Positions 35,108 to 43,978 of a stretch of DNA of 64,000 bases are shown here, one piece after another; position 1 is the stretch's first letter; each line of letters starts with the position of its first letter. The DNA lies in assembly GCF_003596405.1 (NCBI RefSeq), contig NZ_QYUR01000008.1, positions 682,001 to 746,000 of the forward strand, in the 5' to 3' direction. The notes under the pieces are model-generated. The model saw only the letters and a program-made list of their open reading frames with translations. It was not told the DNA's origin and ran no database searches. Position numbers and translations under genes: made by a program. Source of the DNA: Pseudomonas cavernicola (GTDB lineage: Bacteria > Pseudomonadota > Gammaproteobacteria > Pseudomonadales > Pseudomonadaceae).

Positions 35108-35896
35108 ATGTTGCTAAAAGACAAAGTGATCATGATCTCCGGCATCGGCCCCGGGCTGGGTGTGAAACTGGCCGTCGAGGCCGCCCGCGAAGGCGCTGCC
35201 GGGGTAGCCATAGCCGCCCGTACCGAGCAGAAACTGATCGACGCCGAAGCGCAAATCCGCGCCATCGGCAGTGCCTGCGAGGTGCTGCGCCTGCCCACCG
35301 ACATCAGTGACCGCAGCGCCTGCAAGCGTTTCGTCGAGGCCAGCGTGGAACGCTTCGGCAGGATCGACGGCCTGATCAACAGTGCCTATATCCATGGCGA
35401 CTTCATGCCCGTGGAGTCGGGCAACCTGGAGCACTGGCGCGAAGTGTTCGACATCAACCTGTTCGGCACCCTGACGCTGACCCAGGAAGTACTGCCGCAG
35501 ATGAAGGCGCAACAGGCCGGCGCCATCGCCATCATCAATACCCTGGGCGCCCAGAAGCCCTATGCCGGCGGGGCCTGCTATGCCGCGTCGAAGGGCTCGC
35601 TCGCGGTGGCGGTGCGTTACCTGGCCAGCGAACTGGCGGCGCATGGCATTCGCGCCAACAGCCTGGCGTGCGGCTGGATGTGGGGCGAACCGGTGCAGGC
35701 GCATATCCGCCAGACTGCCGCCACCCACGGCATAGCCGAGCAGGAAGTGATCGACCAGTACAGCGCGCAGATCCCCGGGGGGCGGATGCCGACCGACAGC
35801 GACTGCGCCCGGGCCGCCCTGTTCCTGGTTTCCGACTATGCCGGCGCGATCAACGGTGCGCTGCTCGATGCCAACGGCGGCGAATACATGCGCTGA
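35108..35896 (+). CDS. short-chain dehydrogenase/reductase (SDR)
   Basis: 262 residues with a Rossmann fold. The nucleotide loop is SGIGPGLG at about 11-18, the acidic Asp is in LPTDISDRS, and YAASK has Tyr158 and Lys162. The residue at the usual catalytic Ser position (13 before Tyr) is Thr145 (INTLGAQ), and the common NNAG is replaced by NSAY, so the active site is slightly atypical. It probably oxidises or reduces a hydroxyl or keto group of the molecule handled by the sulfotransferase. It is the third gene of the operon, with its own ribosome site AGAAGGA. Confidence 0.88.
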   Translation: MLLKDKVIMISGIGPGLGVKLAVEAAREGAAGVAIAARTEQKLIDAEAQIRAIGSACEVLRLPTDISDRSACKRFVEASVERFGRIDGLINSAYIHGDFMPVESGNLEHWREVFDINLFGTLTLTQEVLPQMKAQQAGAIAIINTLGAQKPYAGGACYAASKGSLAVAVRYLASELAAHGIRANSLACGWMWGEPVQAHIRQTAATHGIAEQEVIDQYSAQIPGGRMPTDSDCARAALFLVSDYAGAINGALLDANGGEYMR

Positions 35897-35946
35897 GAAC
35901 CTGTCTACGATCTGCTGCGCGTCGGCCATACGGCGTCAAAAATGGT

Positions 35947-36453
35947 TCATCGCATCTTTCCGGGGAAGGCCGCCTTGATTATGAGGAAGAAGTAGGCCGT
36001 ATCCCTGAAGCCATAGGCCATGCGTTTGATGACCTTGATGCGGTTGTTGACCCCTTCAAGCAAGCTGGTATGCATGGGGAAGTGCGCACTCGCCAGAATG
36101 CCTCTCGCGTAGCGTTTGAGGTTTCTGGCGAAACGCTTGAGCGGCTCCAAGCCGCTTTCTTGCGCATGCCGCAGCCAGGCCCGCCAATGCCGCCAGCCCT
36201 CGAGCACACTGGGTGCATACCAGAGTTCCTTCAGCGCATCCTTGAGCAGGTAAACCGTCGCCAGTGGTCGATTGGCTGCCAGGAGTTCTTCCAGGTGAAC
36301 GGCTTGTTCGGTCTTCAGGTTTTCCCGGTTGCGCAACAGCAACCAACGGCTTTGCTTGACCACTTTGCGGGCCGGCTGGTCATGGCGCAGGGCGTTGGCC
36401 TGATCCACGCGGATGCGGTCGACCACCTCGCGGCCATAGCGCGTTACGACCGC
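35947..36453 (-). pseudogene. ISL3-family transposase, C-terminal fragment
   Basis: The minus strand is open from about 36453 to a stop at 35947 and encodes the last about 165 residues of an ISL3 transposase (YGREVVDRIRVDQANALRHD, then SLLEGVNNRIKVIKRMAYGF, then FFLIIKAAFPG). The zinc-finger N-terminus and most of the catalytic core are missing. A related fragment carrying the N-terminal part lies at 43979-44386. Confidence 0.82.
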
Positions 36454-36617
36454 TCATCGCGACGGCGCAGGACTGCCGCGCGATGCTGGCGCATGCGACG
36501 TAAGTCCTAGGACATAAGTCTTAGATAGCCGTTGGCAGTTTGCCCGGAGTTCACCTATAAACAAAGGACTGTCCATCAACACGAATAGGTTCATTTTTCA
36601 GTGAGGCGTTGAAGGGA

Positions 36618-37334
36618 ATGTCGGCCCCCATGAAACCGATACGCGTGATGCTGATCGATTGTCGGCCCCTCGTTCTCATGGGCCTTCACGACCTGATCAA
36701 TGCCAGGAAGCCCCGGATGGAAGTGAGCGGCCAGGCCACCACCTATGCCAATGCGCTGGATCTTGCCGATCAGTTGCGTCCCAATGTCATTTTTTTCAGT
36801 TTCTTTCCGGATGCGCTGGACCCGCTAGAGGTCGTCGCGGGACTCACCCGCAGCGCCGAAATGAAAGTGCTGGTGCTCAAGGGCCTGTACGAAGCCGTCC
36901 CCGTTGCCCAGGCGATAGAGGCGGGCGCACGCGGCGTCGTGCTGGCGGAAGACCCGACGGAATCGATCATCCAGGCCATCATCAAGGTCCACCATCGCGA
37001 CATCGGACTGGATAGAGCCTGGGCCGGTGGGCTTGCCGGCTATGCCGCGAACGGGCACATACCCCTGAAATGCAATCTGGAGCAGGCGAAACAGGCGCAG
37101 CTGACGTTGCGTGAGAGGGAACTGATTCGCGCCATCGTGGGGGACCCGTCCGCCAAATACTTGAGCATCGCTGCGCGCCTGGGCATCAGCGAGCACACCG
37201 TGCACAACCACCTCAGCAACATCTATCACAAGCTCAATCTCATCAACCGCATCGACTTGCTGATGTATGCGCTGAAACACGGGCTCACCAACAACGAAGA
37301 ACCGCCTGAGTCCACTTGGGTGGAATTGGACTGA
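36618..37334 (+). CDS. NarL/LuxR-type regulator with degenerate receiver domain
   Basis: 238 residues (ATG 36618; ATG 36630 is also possible). The N-terminal half folds like a receiver (IRVMLIDCRPLVLMGLHDLI), but the phospho-acceptor region reads PNVIFFSFFPD, with Ser where Asp is expected. The conserved acidic pair after beta-1 is reduced to IDC. It should not be phosphorylated in the normal way. The C-terminal HTH (RERELIRAIVGD, then LGISEHTVHNHLSNIYHKLN) is intact. It lies next to the giant repeat protein gene, convergent with it, and may control it or a distant target. Confidence 0.82.
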   Translation: MSAPMKPIRVMLIDCRPLVLMGLHDLINARKPRMEVSGQATTYANALDLADQLRPNVIFFSFFPDALDPLEVVAGLTRSAEMKVLVLKGLYEAVPVAQAIEAGARGVVLAEDPTESIIQAIIKVHHRDIGLDRAWAGGLAGYAANGHIPLKCNLEQAKQAQLTLRERELIRAIVGDPSAKYLSIAARLGISEHTVHNHLSNIYHKLNLINRIDLLMYALKHGLTNNEEPPESTWVELD

Positions 37335-37577
37335 CTGGCGCGCGCCACGGTGCGGCGCACGCAGTCATCGGGCAGGGGACAAACGTGTTCTTGTGCGCCC
37401 GGCAATCCCGGCAATAGCATCTGCCCGACCCAAAACACCCTGGACCAATAGTTTTGATGTGCTGCAGCGCCAGATGCTGTTTGCGGCGTTGGCGTGTTTG
37501 GCGTCAAAGGCTTCAGCACCCCCTTGAACCCGGGAAGCTCGTCTGGCCGCGTGGGCTCAGGAACGAAGCGGCCCAAT

Positions 37578-37613
37578 GAAAACGGCCTGGCCCCCTTGCG
37601 GGAGCCAGGCCGT
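37578..37613 (-). terminator. Terminator of the giant repeat protein gene
   Basis: A 10-bp stem, ACGGCCTGGC (37582-37591) / GCCAGGCCGT (37604-37613), is followed on the minus strand by TTTTC. It lies just beyond the stop at 37630 and can also stop the convergent regulator transcript. Confidence 0.7.
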
Positions 37614-37629
37614 GTGCCCGCAGCGGCGT

Positions 37630-38532
37630 TCAGTCAATGTCAGTGAATGCCATGTCGGTCACACCGACCAACTGGATGATGTTGGTGATACCAGCATCGT
37701 CGCCGTCGAATGCCAGGTAGCCGTCGCCTCCAACGCGGCCGAAGTAGTAGTTCGTCGGGCCGTCCAGCGCGGTAACGGCGGCGGCTGTGAACGCCGCCAG
37801 GTTGGTGGCCGGCGCCAGCACTTCGGTGTAGTTCTCCACGGAACCCGCCGCCGTGAAGTCGAGCGTGTCAAGGCCGGTGGCAAAGCCGCCATCGATGACC
37901 GTCATGACCATGGAGAGCAACCCGTCGACGTCGGTGTCGCCGATCACGAACGTATCTGGGTCCGTGCTGGCAGTAACGCCGTCGCCGCCAACAATCGTCA
38001 CGTCCAGGGTCTGCGTGGCCGTCGCGTCACTGTCGGCATCCGCCAGCACCACATCGAAAGTCAGGTGGGCGTCCGGCGTCGTCGTGGTCACGAAGCCGAT
38101 GTCGGTGATCTTGATGACGTCGCCGTCCCAAGTGGCCGCCTCCGCCAGCCCACCGATGGTGTCCAGCTGATTGGACTTCTCGCCGTTCTGGTCGCCGAAG
38201 GCCTGCTGCGGACTGCTGAGGGTTGCCCCGTCGTTGTCACCGGTCACGTTCGAGGTGGCGACGAAACCATTGAAGTTGTACCCACTGCCGCTGAGACCCT
38301 GGGTCGAGACCAGCACTTGCGCGCCTGTGATCTCGTAGTTCTCGGTGCCAAAATTGAAATCGTTGCTCTCGAAAATCACCGCGCCGTCATTTTGGTCGAG
38401 CACGATTCCATACTCGGCGGGATTCGCAATACCGGTGCCACCGCCATAACTCTTCTGGATGATGTCCTTGTTGTCCACGATGAAGGCACGGGTCGTCGTG
38501 CTTTGGTCGTCAGGGTCGATCAGCTCAGCCAA
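37630..38532 (-). CDS. Type I secretion target protein, C-terminal part (separated by frameshift)
   Basis: 300 codons opened by a TTG without a ribosome site. The sequence LIDPDDQSTTTRAFIVDNKD continues the large upstream protein, and the rest is Asp/Gly/Thr-rich with beta-repeat character, ending in LVGVTDMAFTDID. The hydrophobic-acidic end is like C-terminal type I secretion signals. It is very probably the natural C-terminus of the protein encoded at 38525-43744, split off by small indels, and not a separate gene. Confidence 0.6.
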   Translation of the reverse strand: MAELIDPDDQSTTTRAFIVDNKDIIQKSYGGGTGIANPAEYGIVLDQNDGAVIFESNDFNFGTENYEITGAQVLVSTQGLSGSGYNFNGFVATSNVTGDNDGATLSSPQQAFGDQNGEKSNQLDTIGGLAEAATWDGDVIKITDIGFVTTTTPDAHLTFDVVLADADSDATATQTLDVTIVGGDGVTASTDPDTFVIGDTDVDGLLSMVMTVIDGGFATGLDTLDFTAAGSVENYTEVLAPATNLAAFTAAAVTALDGPTNYYFGRVGGDGYLAFDGDDAGITNIIQLVGVTDMAFTDID

Positions 38533-41500
38533 TCACCAAAATCCTCCTTTGTCCAGCGCCCAGGCGATGCCGTAAGAACTTGAGGTAAATCGCTTCGCGT
38601 AGCATGGCCGGTGCGGGTGGTGTCCCCTTCGGATTGACCGTGAAAAAGTCCAGGTCCTTACTTTCGCCGGGCTGTAGCGTGTTCGCTGGCACGCTCAGCG
38701 GCAGCGGAACACTGGACGCGTGCTCGCCGGCCGGTGCACATCGCTCGTGCCGAAGGCGGTGGGCACGTTGACGCGCCGTGAACTGACGGGGGTGTTGCGC
38801 CGCTCCTGGAATCAATGAACGTTGCACTTGGAAGTCCTCGGCGAGATTGGCCACAGAGAGGTCCGGCAACCCGCTGTTGTCTTCCACCGTACTGTTGAGC
38901 TCATAGCCTTGAAAACCCTTCGCGGTCGAGGTCTTCAGGATGCTGAAGCTCTCAATCTCCTGATCCAGTTTCAAGGTGTAGGTGTCAGCCACCTTGTCGA
39001 AGGTCAGCGTGCCGGTGGCGTTGGTGGTCGCTCCCTGCGTTGGATTGTTGGACACGTAGGTAAAGGCCAGGTTGAACACCGCCTGGCTATCAGTCTCCGA
39101 GTCCCAACTCACCACCTTGTTGGTGATGGCGTTCGCGCCCACCGTGACGCCCGTGAGGGCCACGGACAAGAAGTCAGAGTTCAACGCGGAATAGATACCG
39201 GTGTGCTTGTCCGCGCCAATCGAGTAAGCGAAGACGCCCGTTCCACCAACGTCCGTCACAGGTGGCTCATTGCTGGTGTTCGCGTAGACCAGACTCGACT
39301 TGGCCGTCACGACCGGCGTGTCGTCATCGACGTTGATGGAGAGCGTGCCATCGGCCGTGTCGCCATCGCCATCGGTCACCCGGTAGGTGATGGTGAAGGC
39401 CTGGTTATTCTCGGTCAGGCCCGCCGCATGGAGGATCGGGTTGTCTTGCACCACCGTGTAGAAGCCCGTTGCCGCGACCATCGTCAGCGTCAGCACCGTG
39501 GTCGTGCCCTGCTTGACCAACAGACTGGTGCCATCGGGCACATAGGTGAAGCCTGTGGGCGCTCCGCTGGTCAGATAGGCCACCGTGCCGGCCCCGTCCT
39601 GCCCAAAGGCGTGGCCCAGAGTGCCGCTCACGTCGGCCGAGTTCGCATCGTCGCCCGAGCCGCCCGGGTTGCCGCCCGTGAGTGCGTCGTCGTCGAGCAG
39701 CACCGTGTTGTTGGCTGACACCGTCGGTCCGTCGTCGTCGAAGTTGATGTCGTCGCCGATGCCGAAGCTGTCGGTGCTGGTGTCGCCGTCGCCGTCGGTC
39801 ACCGTCACCACCGCGTTGACCAGGCCGGCCAGATCGACCGCTTCGTCGTAGCTGCCGACCGGGGTCGTCCCGTCGCCGGGGGTGCCGTGCGTGAGCGAGA
39901 CATACTGCGCCACCGCCACGTTGCCGTCCTGCAGCAGCGCGATCGCGAACGCCGCCGAATCGGCTACCGTGACCGCGCCATTGGCCACGTCATAGCGGCC
40001 GACAATCAGATCGCCTTCCTTGAACAGCCGAATGATCTTGCCGTCGGTCGTGGTGAGGAGGGAGTCGGTGTTGTCGCCGCCCACAATCGCCAGCGACAGC
40101 ACTTTCGTCGCACCCTCCTCGTCCTGGCCAAAGCTGCTGAGCGCCGTGGTGGCCAAGGGCGTGGTGCTGATCGCGAACTCCGCCGGACTCAAGTCCGTGC
40201 CCTTGTTTGTCACTTCCGTGTCGAACAGCGCCAGAACCGCCGCCGCGTCGCTGTCGTTATCCTGGTTGCCGGCCGTCTCGTCGATCGTCACCGAACCGCC
40301 GCCATCGGCGACGTCCGCGCTCGGTCCGTCGTCGTCGAAGTTGATGTCGTCGCCGATGCCGAAGCTGTCGGTGCTGGTGTCGCCGTCGCCGTCGGTCACC
40401 GTCACCACCGCGTTGACCAGGCCGGCCAGATCGACCGCTTCGTCGTAGCTGCCGACCGGGGTCGTCCCGTCGCCGGGGGTGCCGTGCGTGAGCGAGACAT
40501 ACTGCGCCACCGCCACGTTGCCGTCCTGCAGCAGCGCGATCGCGAACGCCGCCGAATCGGCTACCGTGACCGCGCCATTGGCCACGTCATAGCGGCCGAC
40601 AATCAGATCGCCTTCCTTGAACAGCCGAATGATCTTGCCGTCGGTCGTGGTGAGGAGGGAGTCGGTGTTGTCGCCGCCCACAATCGCCAGCGACAGCACT
40701 TTCGTCGCACCCTCCTCGTCCTGGCCAAAGCTGCTGAGCGCCGTGGTGGCCAAGGGCGTGGTGCTGATCGCGAACTCCGCCGGACTCATATCCGTGCCCT
40801 TGTTCGTCACTTCCGTGTCGAACAGCGCCAGAACCGCCGCCGCGTCGCTGTCGTTATCCTGGTTGCCGGCCGTCTCGTCGATCGTCACCGAGCCGCCGCC
40901 GTCCGCGACGTCCGCGCTCGGCCCGTCGTCGTCGAAGTTGATGTCGTCGCCGATGCCGAAGCTGTCGGTGCTGGTGTCGCCGTCGCCGTCGGTCACCGTC
41001 ACCACCGCGTTGACCAGGCCGGCCAGATCGACCGCTTCGTCGTAGCTGCCGACCGGGGTCGTCCCGTCGCCGGGGGTGCCGTGCGTGAGCGAGACATACT
41101 GCGCCACCGCCACGTTGCCGTCCTGCAGCAGCGCAATCGCGAACGCCGCCGGATCGGCTCCCGTGACCGCGCCATTGGCCACGTCATAGCGGCCGACAAT
41201 CAGATCGCCTTCCTTGAACAGCCGAATGATCTTGCCGTCGGTCGTGGTGAGGAGGGAGTCGGTGTTGTCGCCGCCCACAATCGCCAGCGACAGCACTTTC
41301 GTCGCACCCTCCTCGTCCTGGCCAAAGCTGCTGAGCGCCGTGGTGGCCAAGGGCGTGGTGCTGATCGCGAACTCCGCCGGACTCAAGTCCGTGCCCTTGT
41401 TCGTCACTTCCGTGTCGAACAGCGCCAGAACCGCCGCCGCGTCGCTGTCGTCATCCTGGTTGCCGGCCGTCTCGTCGATCGTCACCGCCCCGCCGCCGTC

Positions 41501-43744
41501 CGCGACGTCCGCGCTCGGCCCGTCGTCCTCGAAGTTGATGTCGTTGCCGATGGGGACATAGTCGGTGCTGGGATCGCCGTCGAGGTCGATCACTGTCACC
41601 ACCGCGTTGACCTTGCCGGTCAGATCAACCGCTTCGTCGTAGCTGCCGGGCGGGGTCGTCCCGTTGCCGGGGGTGCCGTGCGTGAGCGAGACATATTGCG
41701 CCACCGCCACGTTGCCATCTTGCTTGAGCGCTATGGCAAAGGCGGCTTCTTCATTGCCGTCGGTACCCGTGTTGCCATCGTTGTCCGCGTCATAGCGACC
41801 GACGATCAAATCGCCTTCGTAGTAGAGGAAGATGGCCGCGCCGGCGGTGGTGGTTAGACCAGAGTTGGTGCCGTCGCCATCATCCACGCCGTCGATGCCG
41901 CCGATCTGAAGCGAGAGCTCGGTCGTTCCGGGGCCGTCATTGCCATAGACGCTGCCGGATGCGTCGGCCAGGGGCGTGGTGCTGATCGCGTACTCGGTGG
42001 GGCTCAAATCCGTGCCGGTGCCGGTCACGCCACTGAACAGGGCAGCGACAGCCGTCGTGTCGGCGCCGTCGGCGCTGTCGTCATTCTGGTTGAGGGCCGT
42101 CTCGTCGATCGTCACCGCCCCGCCGCCGTCCACGATGTCCGCCGTCGGCCCGTCGTCCTCGAACACCAGCGCCGCGAACGGCTCGGTCACGGAGACGGAG
42201 CTACGCAGGGCGAACTGGCCAATGTCGAAGGCGGCGTCAATGTGCGACTGGTTGCCGGGGTTAACGGCCGAGTTCGCGATCACCACGCGGCTGTGGTTGA
42301 GGGCGCCGCTGGCGTCGCCGGTGCGGTACTCGATCACATCGAGAGCTTCGACACCCTCCAGGGTCACGGTTCCGTTGGCATCGAAAGTGACGGTGACACC
42401 GGTAACAGGGTCTGGGATGCCGGAATCAGCGGGGCCAAATTCGTGAAAGACGGGATCGCCATTTTGGTCCAGCACCGGCACCACTTGGTTGCCGACCTTT
42501 TTCTGGAGGCTGACCTTGACGTAGTTGATGTTGACGAACCCATCGTCAAACAGCTTCAGTTCGTCGATGTAGGCTCCCGCTGGGGCAAAGTCGGCCTCGC
42601 TCGCGCTGATCGTCAGCGTGGCGGCCTTGTCCTGCTGCAACTGGACAATGGTAAAGGTGGCACCGGTGGTGGTGTGAAGGCCGGTGAACTTGATGTTGCT
42701 CTCAACGTCGGCCTCGTTCTGGTCCAGGTTGGGAACGATAACGTCATTATTTGCAGTGCCCGCATTGGTCACAAAGGTGAAGGCCAAGGCTTCGCCGGGA
42801 TCGACCATCTGGTTGGTGTGACCCAGGGTGGTGCCACCGCCGCCCTGGCCGGTATTGACGGTGCCGCCGGTCGTAATGTTGAGGTCGTCAGACGTAAACA
42901 GCGGATCCTGGTTCGGGCCGGACTGATTCACGGCATTGGTGGCGGTGACGATGATCGACACTTCATTGGCCGGGTCGCCATTGTCGTCAACGCCAGGCGT
43001 GCCATCACCGAACATCAGGAACAGGTTCTGGCCGGAGGGCGCGCCTGTGAGGGAGAATTGGCTGAATTGGTCGACCGTGACGAAGAGGTTGGAAATCGTC
43101 ACGGCGTCATCGGGGTTGGTAGCGTCCGGGTGTGAAAGCGGCTCGAATTCCACCAGCCAGATCTTGGCGCCCGTGGCGCCGGCATCGAGTTCTTCCGTGG
43201 CTGCAACGCCAGTGATGGTGTTGGTGTCCAGGTAGGCGAGGAAGACGATGTCGCCGTCCGGATCGGTCGCGCCGCCAGCGGTGGCCTTGCGTCCGATGAC
43301 GGCGTCATTGCTGATGCCTGAGGGGTAGAGGTAGATCTTGTAGCCGTCGGCGGTCAGCAGGTCGTGCTCCAGCAGGTCGGCACCGACGTACTTCGCCGTG
43401 ATGCTGCCATCGAACGGGTCGCCGTCCGTGTCCTGGCTGAACTTGACATCGATAATGGGCGTAGCGCCCAGTCCGGTGAAGTCAAGAATTTCGGTCCCAT
43501 CCGGGTCAGCGAATGTGGAGCCACTCAGCGCGATGGTGGTGGTTGCCGGGTCCAGCACCTGCGCCGATCCGCCCTCGTTCAGCGCATCCGTAAGAATTGA
43601 GTCCAAGGGGGCTGGTACCGCGATACCACTTAACGCACCGACGCCAAAGTCATCGTTATCGGCGTCGCCGTCGTCGCCCAGACTGCCCGGGCTTTGTATA
43701 CCCGTCGTCTCGTCGAGCGTCACTGTTCCAATGGTGATAGCCAT
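38525..43744 (-). CDS. Giant DUF5801-repeat (RTX/VCBS-like) secreted protein, frame broken near its 3' end
   Basis: 1739 codons from ATG 43744 (GGGAGTG upstream), starting MAITIGTVTLDETTGIQ. The protein is highly acidic and Cys-poor, with DUF5801-type modules beginning DDGPSADVADGGG-VTIDET and ending in a V-VTDGDGDTSTDSF motif. Three modules (39724-41514) are almost identical 199-residue units; a fourth at 41515-42160 and further ones are diverged. A VCBS-like segment follows (TITYRVTDGDGDTADGTLSI). From about 38815 on, the sense path changes frame several times (FIDSRSGATPP, VNVPTAFGTSDV), so the ORF ends out of frame. Such proteins are exported adhesins or biofilm factors. No type I exporter genes are in the window. 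Confidence 0.8.
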   Translation of the reverse strand: MAITIGTVTLDETTGIQSPGSLGDDGDADNDDFGVGALSGIAVPAPLDSILTDALNEGGSAQVLDPATTTIALSGSTFADPDGTEILDFTGLGATPIIDVKFSQDTDGDPFDGSITAKYVGADLLEHDLLTADGYKIYLYPSGISNDAVIGRKATAGGATDPDGDIVFLAYLDTNTITGVAATEELDAGATGAKIWLVEFEPLSHPDATNPDDAVTISNLFVTVDQFSQFSLTGAPSGQNLFLMFGDGTPGVDDNGDPANEVSIIVTATNAVNQSGPNQDPLFTSDDLNITTGGTVNTGQGGGGTTLGHTNQMVDPGEALAFTFVTNAGTANNDVIVPNLDQNEADVESNIKFTGLHTTTGATFTIVQLQQDKAATLTISASEADFAPAGAYIDELKLFDDGFVNINYVKVSLQKKVGNQVVPVLDQNGDPVFHEFGPADSGIPDPVTGVTVTFDANGTVTLEGVEALDVIEYRTGDASGALNHSRVVIANSAVNPGNQSHIDAAFDIGQFALRSSVSVTEPFAALVFEDDGPTADIVDGGGAVTIDETALNQNDDSADGADTTAVAALFSGVTGTGTDLSPTEYAISTTPLADASGSVYGNDGPGTTELSLQIGGIDGVDDGDGTNSGLTTTAGAAIFLYYEGDLIVGRYDADNDGNTGTDGNEEAAFAIALKQDGNVAVAQYVSLTHGTPGNGTTPPGSYDEAVDLTGKVNAVVTVIDLDGDPSTDYVPIGNDINFEDDGPSADVADGGGAVTIDETAGNQDDDSDAAAVLALFDTEVTNKGTDLSPAEFAISTTPLATTALSSFGQDEEGATKVLSLAIVGGDNTDSLLTTTDGKIIRLFKEGDLIVGRYDVANGAVTGADPAAFAIALLQDGNVAVAQYVSLTHGTPGDGTTPVGSYDEAVDLAGLVNAVVTVTDGDGDTSTDSFGIGDDINFDDDGPSADVADGGGSVTIDETAGNQDNDSDAAAVLALFDTEVTNKGTDMSPAEFAISTTPLATTALSSFGQDEEGATKVLSLAIVGGDNTDSLLTTTDGKIIRLFKEGDLIVGRYDVANGAVTVADSAAFAIALLQDGNVAVAQYVSLTHGTPGDGTTPVGSYDEAVDLAGLVNAVVTVTDGDGDTSTDSFGIGDDINFDDDGPSADVADGGGSVTIDETAGNQDNDSDAAAVLALFDTEVTNKGTDLSPAEFAISTTPLATTALSSFGQDEEGATKVLSLAIVGGDNTDSLLTTTDGKIIRLFKEGDLIVGRYDVANGAVTVADSAAFAIALLQDGNVAVAQYVSLTHGTPGDGTTPVGSYDEAVDLAGLVNAVVTVTDGDGDTSTDSFGIGDDINFDDDGPTVSANNTVLLDDDALTGGNPGGSGDDANSADVSGTLGHAFGQDGAGTVAYLTSGAPTGFTYVPDGTSLLVKQGTTTVLTLTMVAATGFYTVVQDNPILHAAGLTENNQAFTITYRVTDGDGDTADGTLSINVDDDTPVVTAKSSLVYANTSNEPPVTDVGGTGVFAYSIGADKHTGIYSALNSDFLSVALTGVTVGANAITNKVVSWDSETDSQAVFNLAFTYVSNNPTQGATTNATGTLTFDKVADTYTLKLDQEIESFSILKTSTAKGFQGYELNSTVEDNSGLPDLSVANLAEDFQVQRSLIPGAAQHPRQFTARQRAHRLRHERCAPAGEHASSVPLPLSVPANTLQPGESKDLDFFTVNPKGTPPAPAMLREAIYLKFLRHRLGAGQRRILVIG
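39724..41514. repeat. Three tandem 597-bp coding repeats
   Basis: Copies begin at 39724, 40321 and 40918 with TCGGYCCGTCGTCGTCGAAG and recur at exactly 597 bp, with only scattered substitutions. A fourth, more diverged module begins at 41515. Each unit encodes 199 residues. Near-identity points to recent duplication or gene conversion and makes copy-number variation likely. Confidence 0.92.
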
Positions 43745-43978
43745 GATTCACTCCCGAAAATTCCGGTCATCGAGGCCTGGCCGGTGGCCTTTTTTTGCTA
43801 CAGGCCGCAACTATGGATAAGCGCCGGGGATTACGCATCGACCGATACTCCCAGCCGGGGTGGGAGTTTCAGACTACTTGGGATGCGGAACCGGGATGTG
43901 GAAGCGATGGGGCGCCGCAAATCCCGTTTGTGAATGAGGGCATGGCGCCGGTGCTCAACGCCGCCCGGGCTTTAACCG
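43745..43978. other. Unrecognised coding-like fragment upstream of the giant gene
   Basis: The plus strand reads RIDRYSQPGWEFQTTWDAEP, then PQIPFVNEGMAPVLNAARAL. Near 43970-44050, in another frame, it reads FNRQRVELDLSQFRPPGAAG and SFFWLRLVQPA. It looks like a protein end interrupted by the ISL3 remnant. I do not recognise the family. Confidence 0.35.

Noticed and set aside
39724..41514. CRISPR-like array
   Set aside because: The repeats are 597 bp, contiguous and coding, with no spacers.
39887..41857. Plus-strand ORF of 656 codons with internal repeats
   Set aside because: It is the antisense of the 597-bp repeats of the giant DUF5801-type gene. The repetition is inherited from that gene, and the composition is Arg/Val-rich with no family.
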